From Candidatus Dormiibacterota bacterium (lineage in GTDB: Bacteria > Chloroflexota > Dormibacteria > Aeolococcales > Aeolococcaceae), in contig PLDZ01000232.1 of NCBI GenBank assembly GCA_003136295.1, positions 1 to 52,973 of the forward strand: a stretch of DNA of 52,973 nt, in the 5' to 3' direction. Under the pieces are notes generated by a model. The model searched no databases, was not told where the DNA came from, and was given only the letters and a program-made list of their open reading frames with translations. Of this stretch, positions 8,567 to 17,600 are shown piece by piece (the stretch's first letter is position 1; every line of letters starts with the position of its first letter). The translations under genes and the position numbers were made by a program.

Positions 8567-9610
8567 ATGCCTACCACCATCATTGAGGTGGCTCGGTATG
8601 CCAGAGTCGCACCTTCGATCGTCTCGCGCCTGCTCAACGCGGATCCGAAGTTGCACATCAGGCCGGAGACCGAGGCCAGAATCCGCACCGCCGTCGCCCT
8701 CCTCAAGTACCAGCCGAACAACGCTGGACGCGCACTCCGGAGTACCAAGGCCGCCGCCGTTGGCTTGATACTTCCCGACGTTACGAACCCTGTCTTTGCA
8801 GAGAGTGTTCGCGGCGCGGAGTCCGAGGCTGCGAACCTCGGCTACGTTCTCCTCCTCGGCAGAACAGACGACCTCGACACCCAGAGCAGCTCGTACCGAC
8901 GGCTCATCGGTGAACGACGCATCGACGGCGTGCTCGTTCAGGTCAGCAATGTTCTTGACAGCGCAACCATGTCGAAGGTCATCGATACTCGCGTACCAAC
9001 GGTTCTCATCAATTCGAGGCTCGAGGATATCCCAGGATCGGTTCGCATCAACGACGAATTCGCTGCCTACCTGGCGACTGCTCATCTCATCGACATTGGT
9101 CATCGCGACATCGGAATGCTGGCCGGGCCCCGCGGTCTTTACACGAGCGCGCAGCGTCAACACGGCTTTGAGAAGGCCATGAAAGAAGCTGGACTCCGGG
9201 TTCGACGCAACTGGATCGTCGACGGAAGCTACGACGTTGACACCGGTCAAGCCGCGATGAAGGCGATGCTTCGGTCACCGGGCCACCATCCCACTGCGGT
9301 CTTCGTCACGACACTGAGCGCTGCCGTGGGGGCGCTGGCCGTGGTGCACGAGGGCGGAATGAGCGTTCCTGGCGACATCTCCATCGTAGGTCTGCATGAC
9401 TTCTGGTTTGCCGAACACACCTCACCGCCGCTGACGACCGTGCGCACGCCGCAATTCGCGTTGGGAGTTGCCGCGATGCGCGTACTGGCTGGCCGGATCA
9501 ACGGCGCTGAACCGGTTGATCTCGTAGTCGACGAGCCACCTCCGGAGTTGGTGATCCGTGGCTCGACGGCACCGCTTCACGCCGCGGGCGGCAGTCAGGG
9601 CCTCGCATGA
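8567..9610 (+). CDS. LacI-family transcriptional regulator
   Basis: A 347-residue LacI/GalR-type regulator. Residues 4-25 form the helix-turn-helix (TIIEVARYARVAPSIVSRLL), then comes the hinge region (KYQPNNAGRALRSTKA). A periplasmic-binding-protein-like sugar domain follows (AVGLILPDVTNPVFAESVRGAE near 61-80; GDISIVGLHDF near 270). The usual DVA.AGVS pattern reads EVARYARVAPS, a modest variation in the recognition helix. It is the most likely reader of the four CG-centred operators in this window. An 11-bp inverted repeat TCTCTAAGAGA (8551-8561) sits just before its start and could be an autoregulatory element, though it differs from the other sites. Confidence 0.92.
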   Translation: MPTTIIEVARYARVAPSIVSRLLNADPKLHIRPETEARIRTAVALLKYQPNNAGRALRSTKAAAVGLILPDVTNPVFAESVRGAESEAANLGYVLLLGRTDDLDTQSSSYRRLIGERRIDGVLVQVSNVLDSATMSKVIDTRVPTVLINSRLEDIPGSVRINDEFAAYLATAHLIDIGHRDIGMLAGPRGLYTSAQRQHGFEKAMKEAGLRVRRNWIVDGSYDVDTGQAAMKAMLRSPGHHPTAVFVTTLSAAVGALAVVHEGGMSVPGDISIVGLHDFWFAEHTSPPLTTVRTPQFALGVAAMRVLAGRINGAEPVDLVVDEPPPELVIRGSTAPLHAAGGSQGLA

Positions 9611-9656
9611 CGAACTGGAATCCGTACCCGAGTGTTATCAGATTCAGGAGACTCTC

Positions 9657-11195
9657 TTGACTGTGCGTCGACCAACTGCTGATGAAATTGCGGCTGCGGC
9701 CCTAGCCAATCACTTTCAGCTGAATGCCGAAGAGATCAGGGTCTACGCGAGTCTCATCGAGGACAGTCTTCGGTCGTTTGGTCGACTCGATCAACTCACT
9801 GAACACAGACCGATTTCGCGCTATCCACGAACAAACGGTCACCGCCCGACCCGCGAAGAGAATCCATTCGGCGGCTGGGCATGGAAGTGCTCTATTCGAG
9901 GTCCGGAGGGTGGCCCACTGAGTGGGCGGAGCGTCGCCTTGAAAGACGTGATCTCCGTTGCTGGTATTCCACTACAGCAGGGATCCGCGGTCATGCGCGA
10001 TTTCGTCTCTGACAACGACGCGACGATCGTGACGCGCCTCCTCGATGCCGGCGCTGAGGTCACCGGCAAGGCCACGTGTGAGAGCTTTTGCTTCTCCGGG
10101 TCATCGAACACATCGTTCCCGGAGCCGGTGAGAAACCCGCACGACCCGAACCGCATGACAGGTGGTTCCTCGAGTGGCTGCGCCGCGCTACTGGCTGCCG
10201 GCGCCTGTGACATTGCAATCGGCTGCGATCAAGGGGGTTCGATCCGGGAGCCCAGTGCTTACTGCGGCGTCTTCGGGCTGAAACCCACGTTCGGACTGGT
10301 CCCCTACACGGGGATCGCGTCCATCGAGCCGACCCTTGACCACGTGGGACCTATGGCGCGCACCGTCAGGGATATCGCAGCGGTGCTCCAGGTCATCGCC
10401 GGTCGCGACGAGCTGGACCCGCGAACGTTCTCGGCACCCGATCCCATCCCCGACTACGTGGCGGCGATTGGTCGCGGTTGTGAGGGCTTGTCGCTGGGCG
10501 TCCTCCGTGAAGGATTCGACTGGCCGAACGCATCCGAAACGGACGTCGAGGAGGGCGTTCGGCGGGCTGTTTCCCGCTTTCGTGAGTTGGGAGTCGATGT
10601 TCACGAGGTCTCCATTCCCATGCATCGCGATGCCGGACACATCTTCAACGCGATCATGACGGAGGGCTCCTGGTCAACGATGTTCCGGGACGCCGGCACC
10701 GGCCGTGGGTGGTCTGGCTTCCATGACACTCACCAGCTCGACTTCATGCAGAACGCTCTGCTCGCTCGCGGCAATGATCTACCCCATCAGGCAAAGCTGG
10801 TCACGGTACTCGCGACCTACATAGAGGCTCAGTGTGGCGGCCACTACTACGCGAAGGGACAGAACCTTCGGCGGCAATTGGTTCAGGCGTATGACGAGTG
10901 CCTGACCCACGTCGACCTACTGGTCATGCCCACCGTGCCCCAAAAAGCAACGACCTTCGATTCGAAGCGCTCCTTGCAAGAGGAGATCTTCCTGTCCGGC
11001 AACATGAATCAGAACACCGCCCCCTTTAGTCTCAGCGGGCATCCAGCGATCAGTGTTCCATGCGGGTTTTCGCAAAGGCTACCGATCGGCCTGATGCTCG
11101 TCGGCCGGCCGTGGGAGGAGTCGACGCTGCTGCGAGCTGCCGCCGGCTTCGAGAGGTTGGAGCCCGCGCGAATGCCGGGCGCCGGTCACTCCTAG
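9657..11195 (+). CDS. Amidase (amidase-signature family)
   Basis: A 512-residue amide hydrolase with the Ser-cisSer-Lys triad: Lys about 96 (VALKDV), cis-Ser about 172 in GGSSSG, and nucleophile Ser about 195 in DQGGSIR. A TTG start is chosen because AGGAG ends six bases upstream. The open frame extends back to 9558, but that part overlaps the LacI gene in another frame and looks non-coding. The protein has no signal peptide. It lies about 50 bp downstream of the regulator gene. The enzyme probably frees ammonia or an amine from an imported amide, but family members have many substrates. Confidence 0.9.
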   Translation: MTVRRPTADEIAAAALANHFQLNAEEIRVYASLIEDSLRSFGRLDQLTEHRPISRYPRTNGHRPTREENPFGGWAWKCSIRGPEGGPLSGRSVALKDVISVAGIPLQQGSAVMRDFVSDNDATIVTRLLDAGAEVTGKATCESFCFSGSSNTSFPEPVRNPHDPNRMTGGSSSGCAALLAAGACDIAIGCDQGGSIREPSAYCGVFGLKPTFGLVPYTGIASIEPTLDHVGPMARTVRDIAAVLQVIAGRDELDPRTFSAPDPIPDYVAAIGRGCEGLSLGVLREGFDWPNASETDVEEGVRRAVSRFRELGVDVHEVSIPMHRDAGHIFNAIMTEGSWSTMFRDAGTGRGWSGFHDTHQLDFMQNALLARGNDLPHQAKLVTVLATYIEAQCGGHYYAKGQNLRRQLVQAYDECLTHVDLLVMPTVPQKATTFDSKRSLQEEIFLSGNMNQNTAPFSLSGHPAISVPCGFSQRLPIGLMLVGRPWEESTLLRAAAGFERLEPARMPGAGHS

Positions 11196-11256
11196 CTGCT
11201 AACCGCAGGCGTCACTGGTTTGATGCTGGGGACCTAGCCAGCAATGATCGGATCGT

Positions 11257-12582
11257 TCACGCGGGCGAGCGTGAGGCGAGGTCGCCCGCGGCCCATACCG
11301 AGCCGCGATTGAAGTCATAGTCGTGCAGCGACTCAGGCTTCATGGTGATGCTGTATCCGGGCGCCGAGGGTGCAATGTAGTGTGCATTACGGATAACAAC
11401 CGGATCGACAAAGTGTTCGTGGAGATGATCCACGTATTCGAGCACCCGGCCCTCCAAGGACGCGCCCACGCAGATGTAGTCGAAGAGTGAGATGTGCTGC
11501 ACGTACTCGCACAGGCCCACGCCGCCAGCATGCGGGCAGACGGGCACGCCGAACTTCGCGGCCATAAGCAAGACCGCGAGCACCTCGTTGAGGCCGCCCA
11601 GCCTGCAGCTATCGAGCTGACAGTAGTTGATCGCCTTCGCCTGGAAGAACTGCTTGAACATAACCCGGTTCTGACAGACCTCGCCTGTGGCCACGCCAAT
11701 TGGCCTGATCTGTTCCGCGATCGCACGATGTCCAAGAATGTCGTCCGGACTCGTGGGTTCCTCAATCCACAGCGGCTTGAACCGCGCGAGCGCCCGCATG
11801 TTGGTCACGGCCTCACCAACGTCCCACACCTGGTTTGCATCCATCATGAGCGTTCGCTGCCACCCGATCTCCTCGCGGATGATCTCCGCGCGGCGGATGT
11901 CCGTGGCAAGATTGGCACCGACCTTCTGCTTGAAGTGCGTCCATCCCTGAGCGATCCCGGTACGACAGAGTTCCCGCAGCTTCTCGTCCGAGTACCCCAA
12001 CCACCCCGCCGACGTCGTGTATGCGGGGAACCCAGTTTTCAGCATCCCGGCTTCTCGGAGGGCGCGAGTGCTCACATTGGCTCGCAGCATGTCCAGAGCC
12101 TCGGATGGCGTCAGGACGTCGGTGATGTAGCGGAAATCGATCGCCGCTACCACCTGCTCGGGAGGCATGTCGACCAGCAACTTCCACAGCGGTTTGCCCT
12201 CGGCTTTGGCGTACAGATCCCACACCGCGTTGACGATAGCCGCCGTTGCCAAATGGATGATCCCCTTCTCGGGCCCGAGCCAGCGCAGCTGCGAGTCGCT
12301 GGCCAGACCCCTCCAGAATCCAGCCATGTCGTCGCGGATGGACTCGAGCGTCCTCCCGATGACATGTCCTTCCAAGCTGTGGATGGCGGCAACGCACAAC
12401 TCAGTCCCTCGTCCGGCGGTGAAGGTCATTCCATGGCCCTTGATTCCATCGGACCTGTCGGTGCCGAGGATCACGTAGGCCGCCGAGTAGTCTGGGGACG
12501 GATGCATGGCATCCGAACCATCCAGATCGCGCGAGGTCGGAAAGCGAACGTCGATGGTGTCGACGCTGGTGATGGTGGTCAT
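11257..12582 (-). CDS. L-fuconate dehydratase-like enolase-superfamily enzyme
   Basis: About 441 residues, the length of L-fuconate dehydratase. The active-site set is complete. The base Lys pair is in FKQKVG, and the metal ligands are Asp in MMDANQVW, Glu in WIEEPTSPDD and Glu in GVATGEVCQN. A catalytic His lies in VCPHAGGVGLCEYVQH, and a WLGYSDEK segment typical of FucD is present. It would dehydrate a six-carbon sugar acid to a 2-keto-3-deoxy acid. The ATG start overlaps the stop of the M20 gene (ATGA), so the two are cotranscribed. The match to FucD is close; true substrate specificity is not proved. Confidence 0.85.
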   Translation of the reverse strand: MTTITSVDTIDVRFPTSRDLDGSDAMHPSPDYSAAYVILGTDRSDGIKGHGMTFTAGRGTELCVAAIHSLEGHVIGRTLESIRDDMAGFWRGLASDSQLRWLGPEKGIIHLATAAIVNAVWDLYAKAEGKPLWKLLVDMPPEQVVAAIDFRYITDVLTPSEALDMLRANVSTRALREAGMLKTGFPAYTTSAGWLGYSDEKLRELCRTGIAQGWTHFKQKVGANLATDIRRAEIIREEIGWQRTLMMDANQVWDVGEAVTNMRALARFKPLWIEEPTSPDDILGHRAIAEQIRPIGVATGEVCQNRVMFKQFFQAKAINYCQLDSCRLGGLNEVLAVLLMAAKFGVPVCPHAGGVGLCEYVQHISLFDYICVGASLEGRVLEYVDHLHEHFVDPVVIRNAHYIAPSAPGYSITMKPESLHDYDFNRGSVWAAGDLASRSPA

Positions 12583-13976
12583 GCGCTGGGGCTCGCCGTC
12601 CCCTGCGCATCGGCCGAGAGTCGCGCAAAGCTTTGCAGCATTGCGCAAGCGCACGCAACGCCAGCGGGCAGCAGGTCCAGCGAGAGCCGCTCGTTGGGTG
12701 AGTGAATGTTGCCGTCGGGGAGGTCAAAGCCAGTGATGATTGTTGGAATTCCTCGCTCAACGAGAGCCGGGAAGATCGGAATGCTGCCACCGCCGCGATA
12801 GAGCAGCGGCCTCGTACCGAGTGTTGCTTCAACGGCGTCCTGTCCAAGAACGAAAACCCGCTCACCAGGGTCTTGAAATGCAGCGGCGCTACTCCCCATG
12901 ACCTGTAGTTCGATCTCAGCCCCATCGGGTGCCGCCTCGCGGAGGAGCGTCTCGAGTTCGGCTGCGATCGTCGCCGGGTCCTGGCGCCAAGCAAGCCTCA
13001 TGCTCAGGTTCGCCTCTGCCACTACGGGGAGCACCGTCTTCATGAGGTACGGAGACCCGACCTCGATACCGTTGACATCCAAGCTGGGTTCAGCCGTGGT
13101 TCGAAGGTAGAAATCGCGCGCGGCATCGGGATAGGCGGGTTTCCCGCCCTGAGTGCTGAGAAGATGAGCACCCGGGGTTCGCTGCTCGATCGCTTCGAAC
13201 TGCTGCGCTGAATTCGACACCGTCCCAAATCTGAGCCGCGGCGGTAGCTGACCGTCAACCGGAAGCACACTCGCCAAAGTTTGGATCAGCGCATGGCTCG
13301 CATTGAGAGCGGCACCGCCGTACTGGCCCGAATGAAGGTCGCGCTCACCTGTTCGGACCTTGATGTGAACGTAGAGAAGGCCCCGGCACCCTACCGCAAA
13401 TGTCGGAGTGTCGCGGTCGAGCATCGCACTGTCGTAAATGAGGCATGCGTCTGCGCCGCGGGCGTCTTGCGTGATCCATCGGCCGATCGCCGGCCCTTCG
13501 ATCTCTTCTTCCCCATCGCACGCGAATCGCACGTTGACGGGAAGCGTTCCCTCCCGGGCGAGCCGCCGCACGGCTTCGAGCAACATGAACAGCTGACCCT
13601 TGTCGTCGGCTGTTCCACGTCCATAGATCCAGCCGTCACGTACGTCGAGAGAAAAGGGATCTGTGTCCCACAGGTCGAGCGGATCTGGAGGTTGCACGTC
13701 GAAGTGACCGTAGACGAGTACCGTTGGCGCGGTCTTCGACTCATGTGACGCGCGCACTTCGCCGATCGTCAGTGGCGCGTCACCCACCATCTCAACATCT
13801 GCCTCGCCTCCAGCCATCTGGATCCGACGACGAACCCATTCGGCCGCAGTACGAATGTCCCCGGCCCGTTCCGGATCAGCGCTAACGCTCGGTATGCCGA
13901 TGAATTCGGTCAGCTCGCTGAGCCACCCATCAATCTCGGCGCCTTCGATACCGAACCTGTTGACGACGTGTGTCAT
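12579..13976 (-). CDS. M20-family metallopeptidase (dipeptidase/deacylase)
   Basis: A 465-residue di-zinc hydrolase of the ArgE/DapE/carnosinase group. Metal ligands are visible as His91 and Asp93 (YGHFDVQP), Asp125 (GTADDKGQ), the Glu pair in DGEEEIEG (about 156-158), and a His near the C-terminus in NIHSPNERL. The dimerisation lid domain lies between. The start is set at 13976 because GGAGG is placed six bases upstream; a longer frame reaches 14078 but overlaps the upstream gene. It is coupled by ATGA to the FucD-like gene. It may split a peptide or acyl-amino bond in the cluster's substrate. Confidence 0.88.
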   Translation of the reverse strand: MTHVVNRFGIEGAEIDGWLSELTEFIGIPSVSADPERAGDIRTAAEWVRRRIQMAGGEADVEMVGDAPLTIGEVRASHESKTAPTVLVYGHFDVQPPDPLDLWDTDPFSLDVRDGWIYGRGTADDKGQLFMLLEAVRRLAREGTLPVNVRFACDGEEEIEGPAIGRWITQDARGADACLIYDSAMLDRDTPTFAVGCRGLLYVHIKVRTGERDLHSGQYGGAALNASHALIQTLASVLPVDGQLPPRLRFGTVSNSAQQFEAIEQRTPGAHLLSTQGGKPAYPDAARDFYLRTTAEPSLDVNGIEVGSPYLMKTVLPVVAEANLSMRLAWRQDPATIAAELETLLREAAPDGAEIELQVMGSSAAAFQDPGERVFVLGQDAVEATLGTRPLLYRGGGSIPIFPALVERGIPTIITGFDLPDGNIHSPNERLSLDLLPAGVACACAMLQSFARLSADAQGTASPSA

Positions 13977-14032
13977 CGTGTTCCTCCACCGCTCGACGCA
14001 ACGAGGCAGAAACGCAGTTGAGCGATACGCAT

Positions 14033-15073
14033 TTACACAGCACGCACGGCGCGAGCAAGGTCGCTCGCCGAGATCCACCCCCCCGTCAAGATGACTCCCG
14101 TCATCTCTCCGGGCATCTGCTGAGCGAACCTGCGGAGCGCGGCGATGCCGGCGGCGGCCGCGGGTTCGATCACAACGCCTTCGTTGTGCAGCGCGTAGGA
14201 AATCGCGTTGGCCAACTCGTGTTCCTCAACAAGGATCATCGTCTCGAGAAAAGCGTTCATGACGCTGAGAGATAAGGCTCCCGGACGGCTGGTCGCCAAC
14301 CCGCCGGCAGACGTCCTGCAATCCGCGGACGTCATTGTCCCGTTGAGCCAGCTGAGTGTCGTCCCCGGGGCGAACGTGGATTGGACCCCGGTAATCGCGA
14401 TCTCACGGTCGAGCACCGCGGCAAGCCAGAGGCAGCTCGCAATCAGGTTTCCCCCGCCGACCGGAACGACCACGGAGTCGAGATCAGGGCGGTCCTCGAG
14501 CATCTCCCACAGCACCGTGGCGGCTCCTGCGAGGAGCGCGGCGTCCTCACCATCCTCGATGTAGGTCAGCCCGCGTTCTCGTGCCAACTGCAGCGCGAGG
14601 TCCGACGATTCATTAATGTCGTTCCCGTCAATGAGTACGGTGGCTCCGAGGCTCTGCATCGCGCCCCGTTTCACGGGATCGAGTGAGTGGGGAGCCACGA
14701 CGCTGACATCCATCCCCAAGAGGCGGCCGGCGTATGCGACTCCCTGACCGTGGTTGCCCGTACTCGCGGTGATCACGCCCGCTCGGCGTTGCTCCGGCCC
14801 CAATCCGGCCAAAGACCAGATCGCCCCCCTCGCCTTGAACGAACGGATTGAGGAGAGACACTCCAGCTTGAGGTGCACTGAACGTTGCGAATCGGAGGAG
14901 AGCTGCCTCGATGGCATCAGGGGGGTCTTCCAGAGCCGGCTGCTGATCAGTTCTCGAGCGGCCTCCAGCTGGGTTCTGCTCGGCAGCACGCCCAGCGTTT
15001 CGGCGCTCAGCGGCTGACGCGGCGAGTGCCGCTTGTACACCCCGGGGGTGCGTTCAGCCGAAGGTTGACCCAT
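14033..15073 (-). CDS. Threonine/serine dehydratase-like PLP enzyme (fold type II)
   Basis: About 346 residues, the size of a catabolic threonine dehydratase without the regulatory ACT domain. PLP Lys is near residue 80 in SIRSFKARGA. A TASTGNHGQG loop and the Gly-rich phosphate loop PVGGGN are present. Such enzymes eliminate water and ammonia from 3-hydroxy-amino acids. EutB of hydroxyectoine breakdown belongs to the same family. The start at 15073 (ATG) is uncertain; a GTG at 15097 is in frame and neither has a good ribosome site. It is the first gene of a three-gene minus-strand run with the M20 and FucD-like genes, with LacI-type site B about 40 bp upstream. Confidence 0.85.
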   Translation of the reverse strand: MGQPSAERTPGVYKRHSPRQPLSAETLGVLPSRTQLEAARELISSRLWKTPLMPSRQLSSDSQRSVHLKLECLSSIRSFKARGAIWSLAGLGPEQRRAGVITASTGNHGQGVAYAGRLLGMDVSVVAPHSLDPVKRGAMQSLGATVLIDGNDINESSDLALQLARERGLTYIEDGEDAALLAGAATVLWEMLEDRPDLDSVVVPVGGGNLIASCLWLAAVLDREIAITGVQSTFAPGTTLSWLNGTMTSADCRTSAGGLATSRPGALSLSVMNAFLETMILVEEHELANAISYALHNEGVVIEPAAAAGIAALRRFAQQMPGEMTGVILTGGWISASDLARAVRAV

Positions 15074-15108
15074 GATCACGGCACGCGAATCTAGCACACT
15101 CTAGCCGG

Positions 15109-15125
15109 GTCGGAGAAACGTTTTC
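15109..15125 (-). promoter_or_regulatory. LacI-type operator, site B
   Basis: On the minus strand this reads GAAAACGTTTCTCCGAC, identical over 17 bases to site A. It lies just before the dehydratase/M20/fuconate-dehydratase gene run, in the same orientation relative to the gene as site A. A repeat of this length by chance in two upstream regions is very unlikely. Confidence 0.75.
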
Positions 15126-15143
15126 GTACTCTGGCACTCCAAC

Positions 15144-15160
15144 CGACCTCACGGAGGTCG
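15144..15160 (-). terminator. Hairpin after the MFS gene (possible terminator)
   Basis: CGACCTC, a three-base loop and GAGGTCG form a seven-base-pair perfect stem, 19 bases beyond the stop codon of the MFS gene. The following bases on the minus strand hold only a short T stretch, so intrinsic termination is possible but not certain. Confidence 0.4.
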
Positions 15161-15178
15161 CGCCTCCAGGCGATCCCG

Positions 15179-16384
15179 TCAACGGAAGGGGATGAGCGGG
15201 ACGGTGAGTCCAACGGCCAGGAGACTCATCAGCCCACCAACGATGAATGCGATCGTGGTTTGCCCTGTGGCGCACAGCCCTCCCGCCAGTGCGGCTCCGA
15301 GGGGCGTTCCCAGCCCATTGAGCGCCATTGAAACGGCCAGGGCGCGCCCTAACATCTCCGGGGGGATCCGTCGTTGACGAAGTCCGAACATCGAAACGTT
15401 TGCCGGCCCCACGCCGAGCCCCGATATGGACACTCCCAACAACACGAGTAAGAGAGGCCCATGGACGGCCAGGAGTAGCGTCCCCACACCCATGAGACCG
15501 CTTCCGGCCACGATGAATGAACGTTCGCGGAGTTCGCTGTTGTGTTGACCGACCACCACTCCCGAGACGAGCCCCACTACTCCGTACAGCGCAAAGATCA
15601 ACCCAGTCAGTGACGCGCTCCCCCCAAACTGGTGCTGCACGAGTACTGGGATCGCCACCAGCAGCACGCCCACGCGTGCGTTGAGAAGCGCGACCACCAC
15701 CGCCAAGCCCCGCAGCGTCGGATGCGACACGACGTAGCGGAGCCCGCGCCACGCCGAGGAGAACAGCCGCTCGCCCAATACCGGTGCACCTGTCGGGTCA
15801 CCCAGTCGGAAGGTCACCAGTGCCGCGCCCGCAAAAACCGCCGCGACGGCCACTACCCCAGCAACAGCGCCAGCAATCCCGATGACCGCGCCGCCAAGCG
15901 CTGGGCCGATCAACGTGGCTATCACGTCGGTACTTGAGTCGAGGGCGTTCGCCCGATCCCACAGCTGACGCGGGATAAGGATGGGGAAGATCGAACGCAT
16001 CCCGGTCTGGCTCAACGGCTGTGTCGTTCCAGCCAACAGCAGCAGTCCGATAAGAACGCCCGAACTCAGAAGCCCCGCGACGGCGAGCCAAGCAATCCCT
16101 CCGATCAACGCTGCGGCAAGTGAGTAGTCGACGAGCACGAGATAGCTGCGGCCGTATCGATCGAGCAGTGCACCAGCAAGAGGGCTGACCACCTTGCCAG
16201 GAACCTGACCGGCGACGACACTGACCCCGGCCAGCGCCGGAGAGTGGAAGCGCTGCAGAACGAAGAGCACGAGCACGAGTTGCCACATCGAGCTGCCCAC
16301 TCGTCCGAGCAACAGTCCGACCGTGATCCGTGAAACGCCACTGATCGCAAAGAGACTGCGATACGAGCTGTCGATGCTTGTCAC
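15179..16384 (-). CDS. Major facilitator superfamily transporter
   Basis: A 401-residue integral membrane protein with about 11-12 hydrophobic segments. An MFS motif A-like loop lies between helices 2 and 3 (PLAGALLDRYGRS, about 67-80), and a SQTG segment is seen in helix 4. The central loop (VLGERLFSSAWRGLRYVVSHP) separates the two six-helix halves, as in the MFS_3/Bacteroides-drug-resistance-like exporters. The N-terminal region (VGLLLGRVGSSMWQLVLVLFVLQ) is the first helix. It follows the solute-binding protein gene by 10 bp and is probably in its operon. Direction of transport and substrate are unknown; export of a side product or uptake are both possible. Confidence 0.88.
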   Translation of the reverse strand: MTSIDSSYRSLFAISGVSRITVGLLLGRVGSSMWQLVLVLFVLQRFHSPALAGVSVVAGQVPGKVVSPLAGALLDRYGRSYLVLVDYSLAAALIGGIAWLAVAGLLSSGVLIGLLLLAGTTQPLSQTGMRSIFPILIPRQLWDRANALDSSTDVIATLIGPALGGAVIGIAGAVAGVVAVAAVFAGAALVTFRLGDPTGAPVLGERLFSSAWRGLRYVVSHPTLRGLAVVVALLNARVGVLLVAIPVLVQHQFGGSASLTGLIFALYGVVGLVSGVVVGQHNSELRERSFIVAGSGLMGVGTLLLAVHGPLLLVLLGVSISGLGVGPANVSMFGLRQRRIPPEMLGRALAVSMALNGLGTPLGAALAGGLCATGQTTIAFIVGGLMSLLAVGLTVPLIPFR

Positions 16385-16394
16385 CGGGCACGCT

Positions 16395-17558
16395 TCAGCG
16401 CATCACCCGCACATCACGGTACGTTTGCTCAAGAAGATCGATCGCTTCCTCGCTGCCGCATCGGCCGAGGAGGAATCCATGCACGATGGAGCCACCGCGC
16501 TCTTGGAATCGAAGAAATCCAGGGAACCGAGGCCGCAGCCAGGAGCGCTCGAGCGTCTCCCTCGTATCGCGAAAGAACTCGCTCGACCTTCGATTGACGG
16601 TTGCATCCGTCCAGGCATCCGCATTGGCTGGTTGGCCGCCGCCCTCAAAGTAGACCGTGCGTTGACACCCGGCGCTCGCCAGCCAGGCTGCGAATCTCGA
16701 CGCTGCCTCAACGGAGCGACTACTCGCCGAGACGCCAATTCCGGCGCCACCGAGCACCGCCCCAACCGGGCCCAACGACCAGGAAGGGATATTGGTGAAC
16801 CTGACCAGCGCAGGGCGAAAGCCAGGCCGCGAGTAGTTCGAGTAGCCGAACAACAGCGGGCAGTACTGAAGGCGTTCATCGCTGACCATGGCTTCGAGGG
16901 CAGCGATCGGATTCATCGAGGCACACGCGCCCGGGACCAGGTGAGCCAGGTCGAGCATGTATTCGAGCACCTCGACGCCGACTACTTTCGGGATCACTAC
17001 GTCTTCGTCGACGAAGCACGGATGACCCAGATTCGCGATAAGAGTGAAGAAGCTCATGAGCGCGTCGACTGGCTTGTAAGGCCACACAACCTTCCCTGCT
17101 CGCGCCAGCTCGAGGACCTGCTCCCAGCTGGTTGGCGGCGCAGAAGCGCCGTCCTGCCGGTACGCCGACACTTGCGCAGCGGCGTCGATGGCAAGCGCCC
17201 ACTGATGACCGGCGAAGTGGTAGCTGTCATGGCTGCGGCCAACCGACTGCTCAGCTAGACGCGCCAAGTCCTCGGCCCCGATCATTTCGTCGAGCGGTGC
17301 GAGGCACTTGGTTGCGGCAACCTCGCCCACATGCGGATGATCAATGACGGCGAGGTCGTATGAACCCGCCAGCCCCTCGATCGGCACGTCAGCAAACTCC
17401 TGCAGTGTTCGCGCGTCCCAGCGAACCGTCACTCCGGTGTGCTGGGAGGAATACGCGCCGGTCGCGGCCAGAAGCGGCCCGAGCCCACGCGGGTGGTCCC
17501 AGGTGATCCCGGTCAGTTCGGCTGACCCACGACCGCCATCGCTCGACCTCAAGCCCAA
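16395..17558 (-). CDS. Solute-binding-protein-like protein without a signal peptide
   Basis: 387 residues with the pattern of family 1 extracellular solute-binding proteins: ITWDHPRGLGPLLAA, YDLAVIDHPHVGE, TSWEQVLELA and AAQVSAYR. The start is TTG, with GGGAG about nine bases upstream. There is no hydrophobic leader or lipobox, and the fold begins at about residue 17, so the protein should stay in the cytosol. Related leaderless proteins occur near CoA-transferase genes in actinobacteria, to my knowledge. A role as a cytosolic ligand sensor or carrier is more likely than ABC import, but this is inference. It lies 10 bp upstream of the MFS gene and 30 bp downstream of operator site C. Confidence 0.75.
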   Translation of the reverse strand: MGLRSSDGGRGSAELTGITWDHPRGLGPLLAATGAYSSQHTGVTVRWDARTLQEFADVPIEGLAGSYDLAVIDHPHVGEVAATKCLAPLDEMIGAEDLARLAEQSVGRSHDSYHFAGHQWALAIDAAAQVSAYRQDGASAPPTSWEQVLELARAGKVVWPYKPVDALMSFFTLIANLGHPCFVDEDVVIPKVVGVEVLEYMLDLAHLVPGACASMNPIAALEAMVSDERLQYCPLLFGYSNYSRPGFRPALVRFTNIPSWSLGPVGAVLGGAGIGVSASSRSVEAASRFAAWLASAGCQRTVYFEGGGQPANADAWTDATVNRRSSEFFRDTRETLERSWLRPRFPGFLRFQERGGSIVHGFLLGRCGSEEAIDLLEQTYRDVRVMR

Positions 17559-17587
17559 TCAGAGGGTCTCCCAAGCTCGCTTGTCAC

Positions 17588-17600
17588 GGAATCGTTTCTC
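17588..17600. promoter_or_regulatory. LacI-type operator, site C
   Basis: GGAATCGTTTCTC, followed by TGATA, matches sites A and B at 10 of the 13 core positions shared among them and is centred on CG. It lies 30 bp before the leaderless binding-protein gene and in the divergent region shared with the ABC importer operon, so it may act on one or both. Confidence 0.6.

Noticed and set aside
7964..9250. 428-codon minus-strand frame opposite MaoC and the LacI-type regulator
   Set aside because: It is antisense to two well-supported genes, has no domain pattern, and its composition is what a GC-rich shadow frame gives.
11494..12705. 403-codon plus-strand frame opposite the fuconate dehydratase-like gene
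   Set aside because: The minus-strand gene has a full active site; this frame has none and starts without a ribosome site.
16323..17258. 311-codon plus-strand frame opposite the binding-protein gene
   Set aside because: Shadow of the supported minus-strand gene.
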